Counted from the stretch's first letter, positions 47,355-56,586 are shown. The stretch: 64,000 bases of DNA from Flavobacteriaceae bacterium EG-1 (GCF_009649685.1 NZ_WJPK01000001.1:1554760-1618759); one strand, 5' to 3'. A program made the numbers and translations. Notes: generated from the sequence alone by a model not told the origin.

Positions 47355-48572
47355 TTATTGATTCGTTAAATAGTTGATGACCGCCATTTGCGAATAATAG
47401 TTTTTCACGGCGTCGATTTGGTTCATTTGAAACTTCAGTTGTAGTTCCTGAATGTCGAGTACGTCGTTAAAATCGATAGTTCCCGTTTCATAATTTTTAA
47501 TTAGGATTTCCTCAGCGTTCTTAGCTTGTTTTAAATTCTTCTTTTGTGTGTTGAATTTGATTTTGGCCGCTTCCTTATTGTTGATGGAGGTATTTAATAT
47601 CGTTTCCAGTAGGTTTTTTCGATTGGTCTTTTGCGAATTGATTTCCTCTTGACGTAATTCATTCTGCACCGAACGGGATTTGTATTTGTTGTTAAAAATG
47701 GGAATGGAGAGCGAAACCATGGGCATCAAGATATCCTTTCCGTTATCGCTGAAATCCATTCCGGCTCTATCGGCGACGGGAATGTAATCCAAACCGAAAC
47801 CCAAATTGGGATTCGCTTCCTTTTGGTTCAATAGTTCCGATTGTGTTACGGATTCATATAACCTATCGTACTTTTCAAGTTCGGGATGCAATTCCAATAC
47901 CGTAGTTATTTGTTCCATCTCATTGTCGATCGTCAAACTATCAATGATATCTATGGCAAGCGTTTCCTTTCGGTTTAATAGGTTGTTGAAAACACTTTGC
48001 TCCGAGAAATATTCCTGCATCAATACCTCCTTTTGCTCTTGCAATTCATTTTGACGGATCTGTAATCGCAACACATCTACTGCGGAGGCATTGCCCACTT
48101 CCACGGAGGTTAGGGCCAAACGTTCATAGGTTTTTAGCAATTGGATATTTTCTTCCAGAACTTTCTGCTTTTCCGTGATAGCGTAAAGTTTGTAGTAGGC
48201 TTGGGAAACGGATAACCGCAGTTTTCGTTTCGTAATAGATATATCCAAATAATCGACCTCGGCTACAGCATTTGCATAATTTTCCCTTGCGGTTATGGTG
48301 CCGAACCAAGGAAGCATTTGCTTGACCGAAAACCGCGCCTTTTGCGCCCCCGTACGGGTTTCAGGTTCGCTAACAAAGACCCCTGCACTTAACTCTGTGT
48401 TGGGCAATGCATTCGCTTCATCTACTTTTTCTTTCGAAATGTTGTAGCGTATTTCAAATGCCTGTACCTCGGGATTATTGGCTTCCGCTTCTTGGATATA
48501 CGATTCCAAGTCTTGGGCATTTACAATACCCATGGCCAATAGTCCAATCAATATGCTTCCTATTTTCTTCAT
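47355..48572 (-). CDS. cusC: TolC family outer-membrane channel (CusC-like)
   Basis: This 405-residue outer-membrane efflux protein has a signal peptide ending near NAQD. Two repeats of the alpha-helical barrel follow (ESYIQEAEANNPEVQAFEI; NIQLLKTYERLALTSVEVG), with the mirrored C-terminal helix ILIKNYETGTIDFNDVLD. It completes the tripartite pump with CusA and CusB. Its ATG overlaps the stop of cusA by 4 nt, so translation is coupled. Confidence 0.92.
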   Translation of the reverse strand: MKKIGSILIGLLAMGIVNAQDLESYIQEAEANNPEVQAFEIRYNISKEKVDEANALPNTELSAGVFVSEPETRTGAQKARFSVKQMLPWFGTITARENYANAVAEVDYLDISITKRKLRLSVSQAYYKLYAITEKQKVLEENIQLLKTYERLALTSVEVGNASAVDVLRLQIRQNELQEQKEVLMQEYFSEQSVFNNLLNRKETLAIDIIDSLTIDNEMEQITTVLELHPELEKYDRLYESVTQSELLNQKEANPNLGFGLDYIPVADRAGMDFSDNGKDILMPMVSLSIPIFNNKYKSRSVQNELRQEEINSQKTNRKNLLETILNTSINNKEAAKIKFNTQKKNLKQAKNAEEILIKNYETGTIDFNDVLDIQELQLKFQMNQIDAVKNYYSQMAVINYLTNQ

Positions 48573-51500
48573 TGATTTATCCTTTTAAGTTGCCATTCGT
48601 TTTTCCAACTGTACAACACCGGAACCACCAATAGGGTTATCAGCGCAATTAACATTCCCCCAAAAGACGGAATGGCCATGGGAATCATAATATCGCTCCC
48701 ACGACCCGTGGAGGTCAAAACGGGCAACAACGCTAAAATGGTTGTGGCCGTTGTCATTAAACAGGGGCGTATGCGTTTTTCCCCTGCTTCAACAACCGAT
48801 GCCCTTATGGCTTCTAAAGTATTTGGTTTGTTCCGGTCAAAAGTCTGTGTCAGATAGGTGGCCATGACCACGCCATCATCCGTTGCAATACCAAAGAGCG
48901 CTATGAATCCTACCCATACGGCTACACTTAGATTGATGGTATGCATTTGAAATAGGTTCCGAAGGTTCTCCCCAAAGAAGTTGAAGTTCAGGAACCAATC
49001 CTGGCCATAGAACCAAATCATCAGAAACCCTCCGGCAAAGGCCACGGCGATCCCGGTAAAGACCATTAACGAAGTGGATACCGACCGAAATTGGAAATAC
49101 AGGATTAAAAAGATGATGAACAAGGCCAAAGGCACAACCACCGATAAAGTCTTTTCCGCCCGTAGCTGATTTTCATAAGTACCCGTAAATTGGTAGTTAA
49201 TACCTTTGGGTACGACCAACTCGCCTTTGTCTATTTTTTCTTGGATTAGGGCTTGGGCGTTTTCCACCACGTTCACTTCCGCAAACCCATCCAATTTGTC
49301 GAAAAGGACGTAACCTACCAAGAATGTATCTTCACTTTTGATTACCTGTGGACCTTTTTCATAGCGGATAGTGACCAATTCACTCAAAGGAACCGGACTG
49401 CCTTTCGCAACCGGAACATAGATGTTCTTGATGTCCGTCGGATTTTCACGAAGCTCCCTTGGATAGCGAACCCGCACTCCGTATCGTTCCCTTCCCTCGA
49501 CGGTCTGGGTCAGGGTCATTCCGCCAACGGCAACCTCTAAGACCCTTTGAACATCATCTACAAGGATGCCGTATCGAGCTAAAGCCTCTCTGTCGATATC
49601 GATTAACAGATAGGGTTTGCCGACAATCCTATCCGCGAAAACAGCTTCATCTTTTACTCCTTCGGCTTCTTTTAAAATATTTTCCAACTGGATTCCAAAA
49701 GCCTCGATTTGTCGTAAATCCTGACCTTTTACCTTGATACCCATGGGGGCGCGCATTCCGGTCTGTAACATGACCAATCGGGTTTCGATTGGCTGTAACT
49801 TTGGTGCGGATGTCACTCCGGGCAATCGGGTTACACGTACGATTTCATTCCAAATGTCATCCGGAGATTGAATTTTGGGCCGCCAATTTCGATAGTATTC
49901 GCCGCTATTATCTGGAATCAGATTTTCAGAACGGATTTCCGCAAAATCTACCATATCCGATGCTGTGTACTCCATGGCATCTTCATTAATCTGCGTATTT
50001 GGATTTGATAGAAATTTGCCGTTGTTTAAAGCAAATAGACCGTCCTCGTTTACTTTAAAGCGCTGCCGTTCCCTTTTTTCATTTAGCATGTATTCCGATT
50101 TGTACTGGATCATGTTTTCGTACATGGATAGCGGTGCAGGATCCAATGCGGATTCCGTTCGGCCAGCCTTGCCTACTACCGTTTTGATTTCAGGAATGCT
50201 GGCAACGGCCATATCCAATTGTTGCAATACCCGTTTGTTTTCCTCAACGCCAGCATGCGGAAGGGATGTAGGCATCAATAAGAACGAACCCTCGTTCAAA
50301 GCGGGCATAAATTCCTTGCCTGTATTTTGCATAATCAGTATCCCAAATACAACTATTGCAGTTGGTATGGAAAGGAAAGCCACTTTATTGCGCAACGCCC
50401 ATCGCAGTATAACCGTATAGTATTTTCTGAATAGGATGAACACGCCCAACAACCCAAAGCATATCAACCCTACAAAAATTAAGTTGATAAGAATACTTCT
50501 GTCCAAGCCCAACGGTCTCCAGTAGGTTGCCAATAGGAACACAATGGCCGTAGCCGAAATAATAATGTTCAACAGGCTGGCCTGTTTATCGGAAAGCGAG
50601 AACCCACTGAACAAACGCCCGGCAAGTTCAGTATTCTTTAAGGGTCTTATCGTTCCAAATGCCATTAGTACAAGTCCTAACCAATAGCCGTAAACCAAGG
50701 CGATAAGTCCGATAACGATGAGTAGTATGCTGAATACATACCCCATAACACTTTTGCTGCGTTTCTTTCTAAAAAGGAAAGCCGCAAAGGGTGGAATCAA
50801 AAACAGCGCAACGATAATGGATGCTGTTAACGCAAAGGTTTTTGTGAACGCCAATGGACGGAACAATTTTCCTTCGGCACCGATCATCGTAAACACCGGA
50901 ATAAAACTGATAATGGTGGTCATTACCGCGGTAAGAATTGCCCCCGAAACTTCGGCAGATGCGGTGTAGACTACCTCATTTATTGGTCGCTTATCCTTGT
51001 TTTCATCGAGATGTCGAATGATGTTTTCCGAAAGAATCACTCCGACATCGACCATTGTGCCAATAGCGATGGCAATACCCGAAAGGGCCACGATGTTTGC
51101 ATCGACCCCGAATAGCTTCATGGCGATAAAGACCATCAGCACCGCTACTGGCAACAGTCCCGAAATGAGCACGGAAGCCCGTAGGTTGAACACCATAATA
51201 ACGATGACTAAAATGGTAATCAATATTTCCAAAGTCAATGCCTCGTTAAGTGTTCCCAAGGTTTCCTGAATTAGTTCGGTACGGTCGTAAAAAGGTACGA
51301 TCGTCAATTGTGATATACGACCATCACTCAACTGTTTTGAAGGAAGTCCTGAACTTAGTTCGTTGATTTTATCTTTGACATTGTTAATGACCTCTAACGG
51401 ATTGGCCCCATATCTGGCTACCACGACCCCGCCCACTACTTCGGCACCTTCTTTGTCAAGAATGCCGCGACGGACCGCTGGACCAAGGGAAACATTCGCA

Positions 51501-52336
51501 ATATCCTTAACACGAATGGAGGTATAATCCTCAGAAGTGACTACGGCATTTTTAATGTCATCTAACGACTTCACATAACCTAGGCCTCTTACCAAATATT
51601 CTGCTTGGTTGATTTCCAAGGTCTGTGCGCCAATATCACGATTGCTTTGTTTGACAGCCTTGACCACCTGATGAAGACCGATATTGTATTGCTTCATCAA
51701 TTCGGGATCTACATCGATTTGATATTCCTGAACATAGCCCCCAATGGAGGCTACCTCGGAAACCCCACTTGCTGCCGACAGCGCATATTTCACATAGTAA
51801 TCTTGTACACTACGTAGTTCCTGTAAATCCCAGTCGCCAGTGACGTTTCCCTCTTCGTCCCTTCCCTCCAACGTATACCAGAAAATCTGACCTAAGCCTG
51901 TGGCATCCGGCCCTAAGGCTGGATTTACACCCTCGGGCAATAGATTACTTGGTAGCGAGTTCAATTTTTCAAGAATCCTGCTACGGCTCCAATAAAATTC
52001 TACATCCTCTTCAAAGATGATATAGATACTCGAAAATCCGAACATGGAGGAACTTCGTACCGTCCGCACTCCTGGAATACCCAATAAAGAAGTTGTCAAC
52101 GGATAGGAAATTTGGTCTTCGATATCCTGTGGCGACCTTCCGGGCCACTTTGTGAAAACAATCTGTTGGTTTTCGCCAATATCGGGAATGGCATCAACGG
52201 CAACGGGGTCGCTTGGTAAAAACCCCGTGTCCCAATTAAAGGGAGCATTGACAGTGCCCCATCCCACAAAAAGAAGGAGCATCAGTACCGCAACCAGTTT
52301 GTTCTCGATAAGAAATTTAATGCCTTTGTTCAGCAT
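48569..52336 (-). CDS. cusA: CusA/CzcA family heavy-metal RND efflux pump
   Basis: This 1255-residue inner-membrane RND pump is larger than E. coli CusA (1047 residues). The extra length is partly due to additional membrane/loop insertions around residues 530-640. Visible family features are DPVAVDAIPDIGENQQIVFT, FTKWPGRSPQDIEDQISYPL, the TM4 acidic region GIAIAIGTMVDVGVILSEN, and the C-terminal FGIATDDGVVMATYL. The membrane-embedded acidic residue that conducts protons is present. It exports Cu(I)/Ag(I) from the periplasm with CusB and the TolC-like partner. It starts about 110 nt after the HYC_CC_PP gene. Confidence 0.93.
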   Translation of the reverse strand: MLNKGIKFLIENKLVAVLMLLLFVGWGTVNAPFNWDTGFLPSDPVAVDAIPDIGENQQIVFTKWPGRSPQDIEDQISYPLTTSLLGIPGVRTVRSSSMFGFSSIYIIFEEDVEFYWSRSRILEKLNSLPSNLLPEGVNPALGPDATGLGQIFWYTLEGRDEEGNVTGDWDLQELRSVQDYYVKYALSAASGVSEVASIGGYVQEYQIDVDPELMKQYNIGLHQVVKAVKQSNRDIGAQTLEINQAEYLVRGLGYVKSLDDIKNAVVTSEDYTSIRVKDIANVSLGPAVRRGILDKEGAEVVGGVVVARYGANPLEVINNVKDKINELSSGLPSKQLSDGRISQLTIVPFYDRTELIQETLGTLNEALTLEILITILVIVIMVFNLRASVLISGLLPVAVLMVFIAMKLFGVDANIVALSGIAIAIGTMVDVGVILSENIIRHLDENKDKRPINEVVYTASAEVSGAILTAVMTTIISFIPVFTMIGAEGKLFRPLAFTKTFALTASIIVALFLIPPFAAFLFRKKRSKSVMGYVFSILLIVIGLIALVYGYWLGLVLMAFGTIRPLKNTELAGRLFSGFSLSDKQASLLNIIISATAIVFLLATYWRPLGLDRSILINLIFVGLICFGLLGVFILFRKYYTVILRWALRNKVAFLSIPTAIVVFGILIMQNTGKEFMPALNEGSFLLMPTSLPHAGVEENKRVLQQLDMAVASIPEIKTVVGKAGRTESALDPAPLSMYENMIQYKSEYMLNEKRERQRFKVNEDGLFALNNGKFLSNPNTQINEDAMEYTASDMVDFAEIRSENLIPDNSGEYYRNWRPKIQSPDDIWNEIVRVTRLPGVTSAPKLQPIETRLVMLQTGMRAPMGIKVKGQDLRQIEAFGIQLENILKEAEGVKDEAVFADRIVGKPYLLIDIDREALARYGILVDDVQRVLEVAVGGMTLTQTVEGRERYGVRVRYPRELRENPTDIKNIYVPVAKGSPVPLSELVTIRYEKGPQVIKSEDTFLVGYVLFDKLDGFAEVNVVENAQALIQEKIDKGELVVPKGINYQFTGTYENQLRAEKTLSVVVPLALFIIFLILYFQFRSVSTSLMVFTGIAVAFAGGFLMIWFYGQDWFLNFNFFGENLRNLFQMHTINLSVAVWVGFIALFGIATDDGVVMATYLTQTFDRNKPNTLEAIRASVVEAGEKRIRPCLMTTATTILALLPVLTSTGRGSDIMIPMAIPSFGGMLIALITLLVVPVLYSWKNEWQLKRINQ

Positions 52337-52444
52337 AGGAAATGATTATTAAACAATTAGAAAACGCGTTGAGAAAACAACACATACAGCAAGTTCAGCC
52401 CAATAACAGCTGTAACTGTTGGGCTTAATTTCTAAAGTTTAAAA

Positions 52445-52867
52445 TCAAATGAGGAAAGTCTGATCTAGGATTTGGACATCCCGTATCAGAGGAGGAGGAG
52501 CATAATCTTTAAAAGGAATTGAATTTTCTTCAAGACCTTCAATCAAATTTATATAGGAATAAACAAAGGAGGCAACAAACACTTGTTGGTCAAAAGTGAG
52601 TTGGTCGAATGAAATTTTCAGATCATCTTGGCCTTCAACAATGACTTCGACATCGGTACAGCAATCCATCTCCATCTCCAAAACTTCACAGGAACTGGAG
52701 GCTTTCGACATTTCCGCTTTCATCATGCAGGTGTCAACCTTTTCGGCAAAACTGAAATCTACTAAATGGTCACCACAATAATGCATATCCAGAGAAAAGG
52801 ACATAGTGGAGAACAGCACTATGAGTGCCATGGAAATTGACGCTATTTTATGTAAGACTTCTTTCAC
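52445..52867 (-). CDS. HYC_CC_PP family copper-linked periplasmic protein
   Basis: This 140-residue exported protein carries the family name motifs: HYCGD near residue 30, CC in MDCCTDVEV, and a proline run in DYAPPPLIRD. The signal peptide covers about residues 9-27. It is found before Cus-like operons in Bacteroidota and is presumed to bind copper. The start is GTG, just downstream of -7-like boxes, so the mRNA leader may be only a few bases. It is the first gene of the copper operon. Confidence 0.85.
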   Translation of the reverse strand: MKEVLHKIASISMALIVLFSTMSFSLDMHYCGDHLVDFSFAEKVDTCMMKAEMSKASSSCEVLEMEMDCCTDVEVIVEGQDDLKISFDQLTFDQQVFVASFVYSYINLIEGLEENSIPFKDYAPPPLIRDVQILDQTFLI

Positions 52868-52875
52868 TTGCTTTG

Positions 52876-52896
52876 CAAAATTACAAAAATATTGTA
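52876..52896 (-). promoter_or_regulatory. Copper operon promoter and overlapping dyad
   Basis: The minus strand carries TATTTTTG (52891-52884) and TAATTTTG (52883-52876), both matching the Bacteroidota -7 consensus TAnnTTTG, within 25 nt of the GTG start. TACAA-N5-TTGTA (52882-52896) is a dyad that overlaps the first box and could bind a copper regulator. No good -33 element was found. Confidence 0.45.
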
Positions 52897-53233
52897 TGCC
52901 AGCGGTCTGTTTAACAGAAGTTTAAATTGTAGCATAAAAGGATTGTTTTGGGGCGTTAGCATAGTAACAAAAGGTATTGGACACAATTACCATTTTTACC
53001 TTTCTATTGCGCTTACCCTTCCAGCCGTGCTTCCAGGGAACACTTCCTTGCAAGCCAAAACCGTGAATTAAGTCCCCATAACCTTAATTTGATATGTAGT
53101 GTTTTGTTGCGATTCAAGAGGATTCAAAATATCACGGCTTCAAAGCTTTCGACCTACTACCCGAACCGCCGCCATTACCTTTTTTTGACGGCGAAAAAAC
53201 AACATTCATTCTTGCACAACGGCATAAAGCCAG

Positions 53234-53263
53234 GGCCCCACAAAAAAGTGGGGTCTCTTTTTT
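53234..53263 (+). terminator. Rho-independent terminator upstream of ssb
   Basis: GGCCCCAC and GTGGGGTC form a GC-rich stem (with one mismatch at its base) around an AAAAAA loop, followed by a T-rich tail (CTCTTTTTT). It points rightwards and no clear plus-strand gene precedes it, so it may end an unrecognised small transcript. Confidence 0.75.
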
Positions 53264-53508
53264 ATACGTCTTAGCAAGCTTGAATATTGTAACTCAGTAA
53301 GCAACAAAAAAGGTAACAGCGACGGCTCTGTGGGAAGTAAATCAAAACCGGAAATCATGAAATCATATCAAATCCTCAAAAATGAATCGGAACAAAAGTT
53401 AAAAAACAACAAAAAGGAAAACGCTCTAGGTGTAATAAGTAAATCGCTATTAAAAGCTGTCCGAAGGGTTCGGGCAGGGTTATTAATTCATTCTAAATTT
53501 TTTCAATT

Positions 53509-53862
53509 ATGAGTAATCTTAGAAACAAAGTCCAACTAATTGGCAACGTGGGGAACGATCCCGAAATGACCGTTTTGGAAAGTGGTAAAAAAGTAATCCG
53601 TTTTTCATTGGCTACCAATGAGAATTACAAGAACGCCAAGGGCGAGAAAGTACAGAGTACGGACTGGCACAATATGGTGGCATGGGGCAAGACTGCCGAG
53701 ATCGTAGAAAAGTATGCCGTAAAAGGCAAACAAATCGCCATCGAGGGAAAGTTGACCTCCCGTAGCTATGAGACCAAAGAAGGCGAAAAACGCTACATCA
53801 CGGAAGTGATCGTTAGCGAGGTTTTACTATTAGGTGCCAAGAACGAAAACAAGGCCGCCTAA
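53509..53862 (+). CDS. ssb: Single-stranded DNA-binding protein
   Basis: This 117-residue protein has the OB fold of bacterial SSB: NKVQLIGNVGNDPEMTVLE, VIRFSLATNENYK, STDWHNMVAWGKTAEIVEKY and GKQIAIEGKLTSRSYE. It lacks the usual acidic C-terminal tail that recruits host proteins, as is common for SSBs of conjugative elements. It probably protects single-stranded DNA during transfer or replication of the element. A terminator follows at 53885-53920. Confidence 0.92.
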   Translation: MSNLRNKVQLIGNVGNDPEMTVLESGKKVIRFSLATNENYKNAKGEKVQSTDWHNMVAWGKTAEIVEKYAVKGKQIAIEGKLTSRSYETKEGEKRYITEVIVSEVLLLGAKNENKAA

Positions 53863-53884
53863 TGTATTGATAGATTAAAATTAA

Positions 53885-53920
53885 AGAGGGCATCTCTCGC
53901 AAAAGTTCTGCCCTCTTTTT
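53885..53920 (+). terminator. Rho-independent terminator after ssb
   Basis: AGAGGGCA (53885-53892) pairs with TGCCCTCT (53909-53916), followed by a T-run. The loop is 16 nt. It would separate ssb from the RadC gene. Confidence 0.75.
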
Positions 53921-53949
53921 CATTACTAATAACGTTTAAATCAAAAGCA

Positions 53950-54399
53950 ATGAAAGACAAAGTTAACGAAATACGGATAAGTTATAAAGAACGTATCCCC
54001 TCCCCTTTTTGGCAAAAGATTAATTCCTCGAAAGATGCTGCTGATCTTCTTTTCGAACATTGGGATAAACAGACCATTCAAGTACATGAATCCTTTAAAG
54101 TAGTACTACTGAACAACAACAATAAAGTGAAAGGAATCTACCAACTTTCAAAAGGTGGAATCACTTCTACTATTATCGATTTACGCATCTTGTTTGCGGT
54201 GGTTTTAAAGTCCTTATCCGTGGCAATTATTCTAACGCACAATCATCCTAGCGGTACATTAAAAGCAAGTGAAGCGGACAAGGATATCACACACAAAATC
54301 AAAAAGGCTGCCGAGCTTCTCGATATTCGATTGTTAGATCATATCCTGATCGTACCCAATGGCGACTACTACAGTTTTGCGGACAACGGAATCCTTTAA
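53950..54399 (+). CDS. radC: RadC family JAB-domain protein
   Basis: This 149-residue, JAB1/MPN-type metalloprotein has the RadC signature: VAIILTHNHPSGTLKASEAD (HxH and downstream Ser/Asp metal ligands) and a final LLDHILIVPNGDYYSF. It lacks the helix-hairpin-helix half of full-length RadC, as is usual for copies on Bacteroidota mobile elements. The biochemical function is unresolved for the family. It is followed 9 nt later by a small gene, suggesting cotranscription. Confidence 0.9.
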   Translation: MKDKVNEIRISYKERIPSPFWQKINSSKDAADLLFEHWDKQTIQVHESFKVVLLNNNNKVKGIYQLSKGGITSTIIDLRILFAVVLKSLSVAIILTHNHPSGTLKASEADKDITHKIKKAAELLDIRLLDHILIVPNGDYYSFADNGIL

Positions 54400-54408
54400 G
54401 CTGCTAAA

Positions 54409-54615
54409 ATGGAAGCCATGGTAAAACTAAATTATAATAATCTCGATGCCGAAACCCAAGAGCGGTTATTGGCGAAATCCAAAACGGAAATCGAATCAAG
54501 ATATGGAAAGGATCTAAAAGCCTATGCCAAAGAAAATGGTTTGGACTACGGCGAACTTCTAAACGAGGAAGCCATCCGAAATTTATACAACTACGAATTT
54601 ACATTCACTATTTAG
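54409..54615 (+). CDS. Small conserved-looking protein of unknown function
   Basis: This 68-residue hydrophilic, mostly helical protein (LDAETQERLLAKSKTEIESR; NGLDYGELLNEEAIRNLYNY) starts 9 nt after radC. It has no signal peptide or known motif. Codon use matches its mobility-gene neighbours and a terminator follows, which supports it as a real gene. A possible second start is ATG at 54418. The function is unknown; transfer or maintenance of the element is plausible. Confidence 0.65.
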   Translation: MEAMVKLNYNNLDAETQERLLAKSKTEIESRYGKDLKAYAKENGLDYGELLNEEAIRNLYNYEFTFTI

Positions 54616-54638
54616 AGAAAGGAGGTTTTTATCGAATG

Positions 54639-54670
54639 GGGCGACTTGTAAAAGTTGCCCTTTTCTTTTT
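54639..54670 (+). terminator. Rho-independent terminator
   Basis: GGGCGACTT and AAGTTGCCC form a 9-bp stem (one G-T pair) around a 4-nt loop, followed by TTTTCTTTTT. It ends the radC/small-gene transcript. Confidence 0.85.
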
Positions 54671-54801
54671 AAGGAAACGCAACGCTTTCTAATATTCAGT
54701 AAAGATTCCCTAAAAAAGGGGCTATGGCCTTCTTAAAATATTGTGTTTCAAGTTCAGTAGCGTTAAGAGCCTTTACCTTAAGGGAAAGGTATTTTTTTTG
54801 A

Positions 54802-54861
54802 CCCCTGCGGGGGAAAAAGGAATAGCAAGAGGATAACACGCTAAAGCGGTGTTATGCTATT
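54802..54861. other. Candidate origin of transfer (oriT)
   Basis: A CCCC-TGC-GGGG hairpin (54802-54812) is followed by a nested structure. Outer arms AATAGC/GCTATT (54821-54826 and 54856-54861) enclose ATAACACGCT and AGCGGTGTTAT (54833-54855), which pair with one bulged G. It lies about 135 nt upstream of the BfmA/BtgA and relaxase genes. The nic site cannot be assigned from sequence alone. Confidence 0.45.
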
Positions 54862-54941
54862 TGATTTCTTTTTCAATGCCTTGAAAATGAATTGATTATC
54901 GCTGATTTGGACCTGAATTCAGTCTAGGAATAGGTCAAAAG

Positions 54942-54997
54942 TTTGTTGCAAAATATTCGGTAGACCCCTAAAACATTGAAAAAATTTGTTGCAAAAT
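54942..54997. repeat. Direct repeat TTTGTTGCAAAAT x2 at the mob operon start
   Basis: The identical 13-mer TTTGTTGCAAAAT occurs at 54942-54954 and 54985-54997, 43 nt apart. The second copy contains the first two bases of the BfmA/BtgA start codon. The inner TTGCAA is palindromic. This layout suits autoregulation by a mobilization protein, or accessory sites of an oriT. Confidence 0.6.
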
Positions 54998-55565
54998 GAA
55001 GGTAAAAAACAAGTATAAGTATGACTATCTGGCTTTGAACTTACGGGCAAATGTCGTTGTCCGCTTTCGTGCCTTCTCCAAAAAAATGGCCCGATCGCAT
55101 GCCGAGACCTTGACCGCAATGATGGACTTTTTTGAATGGCACAACTATACACCCCACCAACGTTTCGGCAAAGATGTAATTGCCGGACAGAAGAAAAACC
55201 GCAAGCGGATCGATGCTGTAATCGCGATAATAAAATCCGTCGAGAAGTCTCAGAATATACCAATTATGAATATCGAAGCCATGCTAAAGTCACTCTTTAA
55301 AGAGGAGATTAAAAAGTATGCCCCCAAATTGTTGGAGCCGAAAAAGGTTACTAAATCAGAACAAAAATCCAAAGCCGAAAAGACCACCGTTTCAAGAATC
55401 GACTATGACCGAACCCAGGAAAAACTATCCGAGACCAAAGACAGATTACGATACGTTTTGGAACGAGTCAAATTGGTCAGTAACCGTTTTGGAAAGGACT
55501 TATTAAAATTGGAAATCACTCGAGAAGAACTCGCCCGTTTTAAAAGAGGGCTAAAAGATTCATGA
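54996..55565 (+). CDS. BfmA/BtgA family mobilization protein
   Basis: This 189-residue basic protein has a ribbon-helix-helix-like N-terminal half (LRANVVVRFRAFSKKMARSH) and MMDFFEWHNYTPHQRFG, which I associate with the BfmA/BtgA family. The C-terminal half is a Lys/Glu-rich coiled coil (residues about 120-185). These proteins are relaxosome accessory factors that bind oriT and assist nicking. The relaxase gene starts 1 nt after its stop, so they are coupled. Confidence 0.82.
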   Translation: MKVKNKYKYDYLALNLRANVVVRFRAFSKKMARSHAETLTAMMDFFEWHNYTPHQRFGKDVIAGQKKNRKRIDAVIAIIKSVEKSQNIPIMNIEAMLKSLFKEEIKKYAPKLLEPKKVTKSEQKSKAEKTTVSRIDYDRTQEKLSETKDRLRYVLERVKLVSNRFGKDLLKLEITREELARFKRGLKDS

Positions 55566-55566
55566 T

Positions 55567-56586
55567 ATGTACATAGCAATAACACCACAGAAATTAGGGC
55601 AAAGTTATTCGAATAGCGCAGCGGATTATGTCGCCTATCTCGAAAAGGAAAACGAGGGTTTGGAACAAGAAAATCAGGAACATTTTTTCAACCAAACTGA
55701 AGACCGGATTTCCCTAGATAAAGTCATTTCGGAAATCGATGCCAATACCGCAAAACTTAAAAAAACCGAACCCAAATTTTATTCCATCGTGGTCAGTCCG
55801 AGCCAACGCGAACTTCAAAAAATAGCGAATAATCCAGAGGCCTTAAAAACCTATACGAGGGAGTTAATGAAGGAGTATGCCAAGTCCTTTTACCGAGAAA
55901 AACCGGTAACGGTAGACCAGATAAAATACTTTGCCAAAATAGAACACGAACGCACCTATCGTGGTTTTGAAAAAGAAGTGCTGGAAAACGCCCCCTACCG
56001 AAAACAGATTGCCAAATTAAAGAACGATATCCGAAAAGTAGCGCGTGGGGAATTGAAGGGAACCATCAAAAAATTGGAGCAAGAAATCACAGCTTTAAGA
56101 CAAGCCGCACCCCATCAGATCAATGGCCAAATGATCGTGGCGGGAATGAAAAAAGAGGGCAACCAATCACACATCCATATCATCGTTAGCCGAAAGGATG
56201 CGACCAACACCCTTAGCCTTTCCCCTGGATCGAAATACAAGGCTTCGGAAGTTGAAATGCACGGAAAAAAAGTACAACGAGGTTTTCATAGGGATCAATT
56301 CTTCGAAAAGGCAGAACAGACCTTCGATAGGGTTTTTGGCTATGACCGCAACTTTGTGGAAACCTATACTGCCAAGAAAACCTTGATCAAAAATCCCGCT
56401 ATGTTTCGGATGCTTTTGGGAAACCTACCCACCAACGAAAAAGCCCTCGCCCTAAAACTCCTTTCAAAATCGGGAATGCGCATTCCTTCCATTCCAACGA
56501 ACAAAGTGCAATTGGCCTTAAAAGTATTTCACAGATTAAGACGGGGAATGCAACGGGCCATCGAATCAGGATCAATAGGAATTTAA
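55567..56586 (+). CDS. mobB: DUF5712-type MobB relaxase
   Basis: This 339-residue relaxase begins with MYIAITPQKLGQSYSNSAA. The metal-binding His motif is SHIHIIVSRKDATN near residue 195, and a KPVTVDQIKYFAKIEHERTY segment precedes it. A nucleophilic Tyr is probably among the N-terminal residues, as expected for this family. It would nick oriT and lead the strand through the transfer channel with the coupling ATPase 9 nt downstream. Confidence 0.85.
   Translation: MYIAITPQKLGQSYSNSAADYVAYLEKENEGLEQENQEHFFNQTEDRISLDKVISEIDANTAKLKKTEPKFYSIVVSPSQRELQKIANNPEALKTYTRELMKEYAKSFYREKPVTVDQIKYFAKIEHERTYRGFEKEVLENAPYRKQIAKLKNDIRKVARGELKGTIKKLEQEITALRQAAPHQINGQMIVAGMKKEGNQSHIHIIVSRKDATNTLSLSPGSKYKASEVEMHGKKVQRGFHRDQFFEKAEQTFDRVFGYDRNFVETYTAKKTLIKNPAMFRMLLGNLPTNEKALALKLLSKSGMRIPSIPTNKVQLALKVFHRLRRGMQRAIESGSIGI

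Larger units (their letters stand above)
52868..53508. other. Intergenic region between copper operon and mobility genes
   Basis: This 641-nt stretch separates the minus-strand copper operon from the plus-strand SSB gene. It holds the copper promoter at the left, a strong hairpin terminator at 53234-53263, and the presumed SSB promoter downstream of that. Short frames at 52868-53071 and 53330-53512 have no recognisable features and I do not support them as genes. Confidence 0.5.
54616..54995. other. Intergenic region with candidate oriT upstream of the mobilization genes
   Basis: This 380-nt stretch contains a terminator (54639-54670), a CCCC-TGC-GGGG mini-hairpin (54802-54812), a long imperfect hairpin (54821-54861) and two 13-bp direct repeats (54942-54954 and 54985-54997). 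The density of structures just before relaxase genes is what an origin of transfer would look like. Confidence 0.5.

Noticed and set aside
52868-53512. Short plus-strand frames between copper operon and ssb
   Set aside because: They show no family features, overlap the copper promoter or lie right before ssb, and have poor coding composition.
53950-54399. RadC/JAB protein as a Cap3-like deconjugating partner of the E2-like protein
   Set aside because: It lies 3.8 kb away on the other strand in the SSB/mobility cluster, has the standard RadC signature, and such RadC copies are common on Bacteroidota elements without defence genes.
54919-55263. 114-residue minus-strand frame
   Set aside because: It is antisense to the BfmA/BtgA gene and its upstream repeats, with no features.
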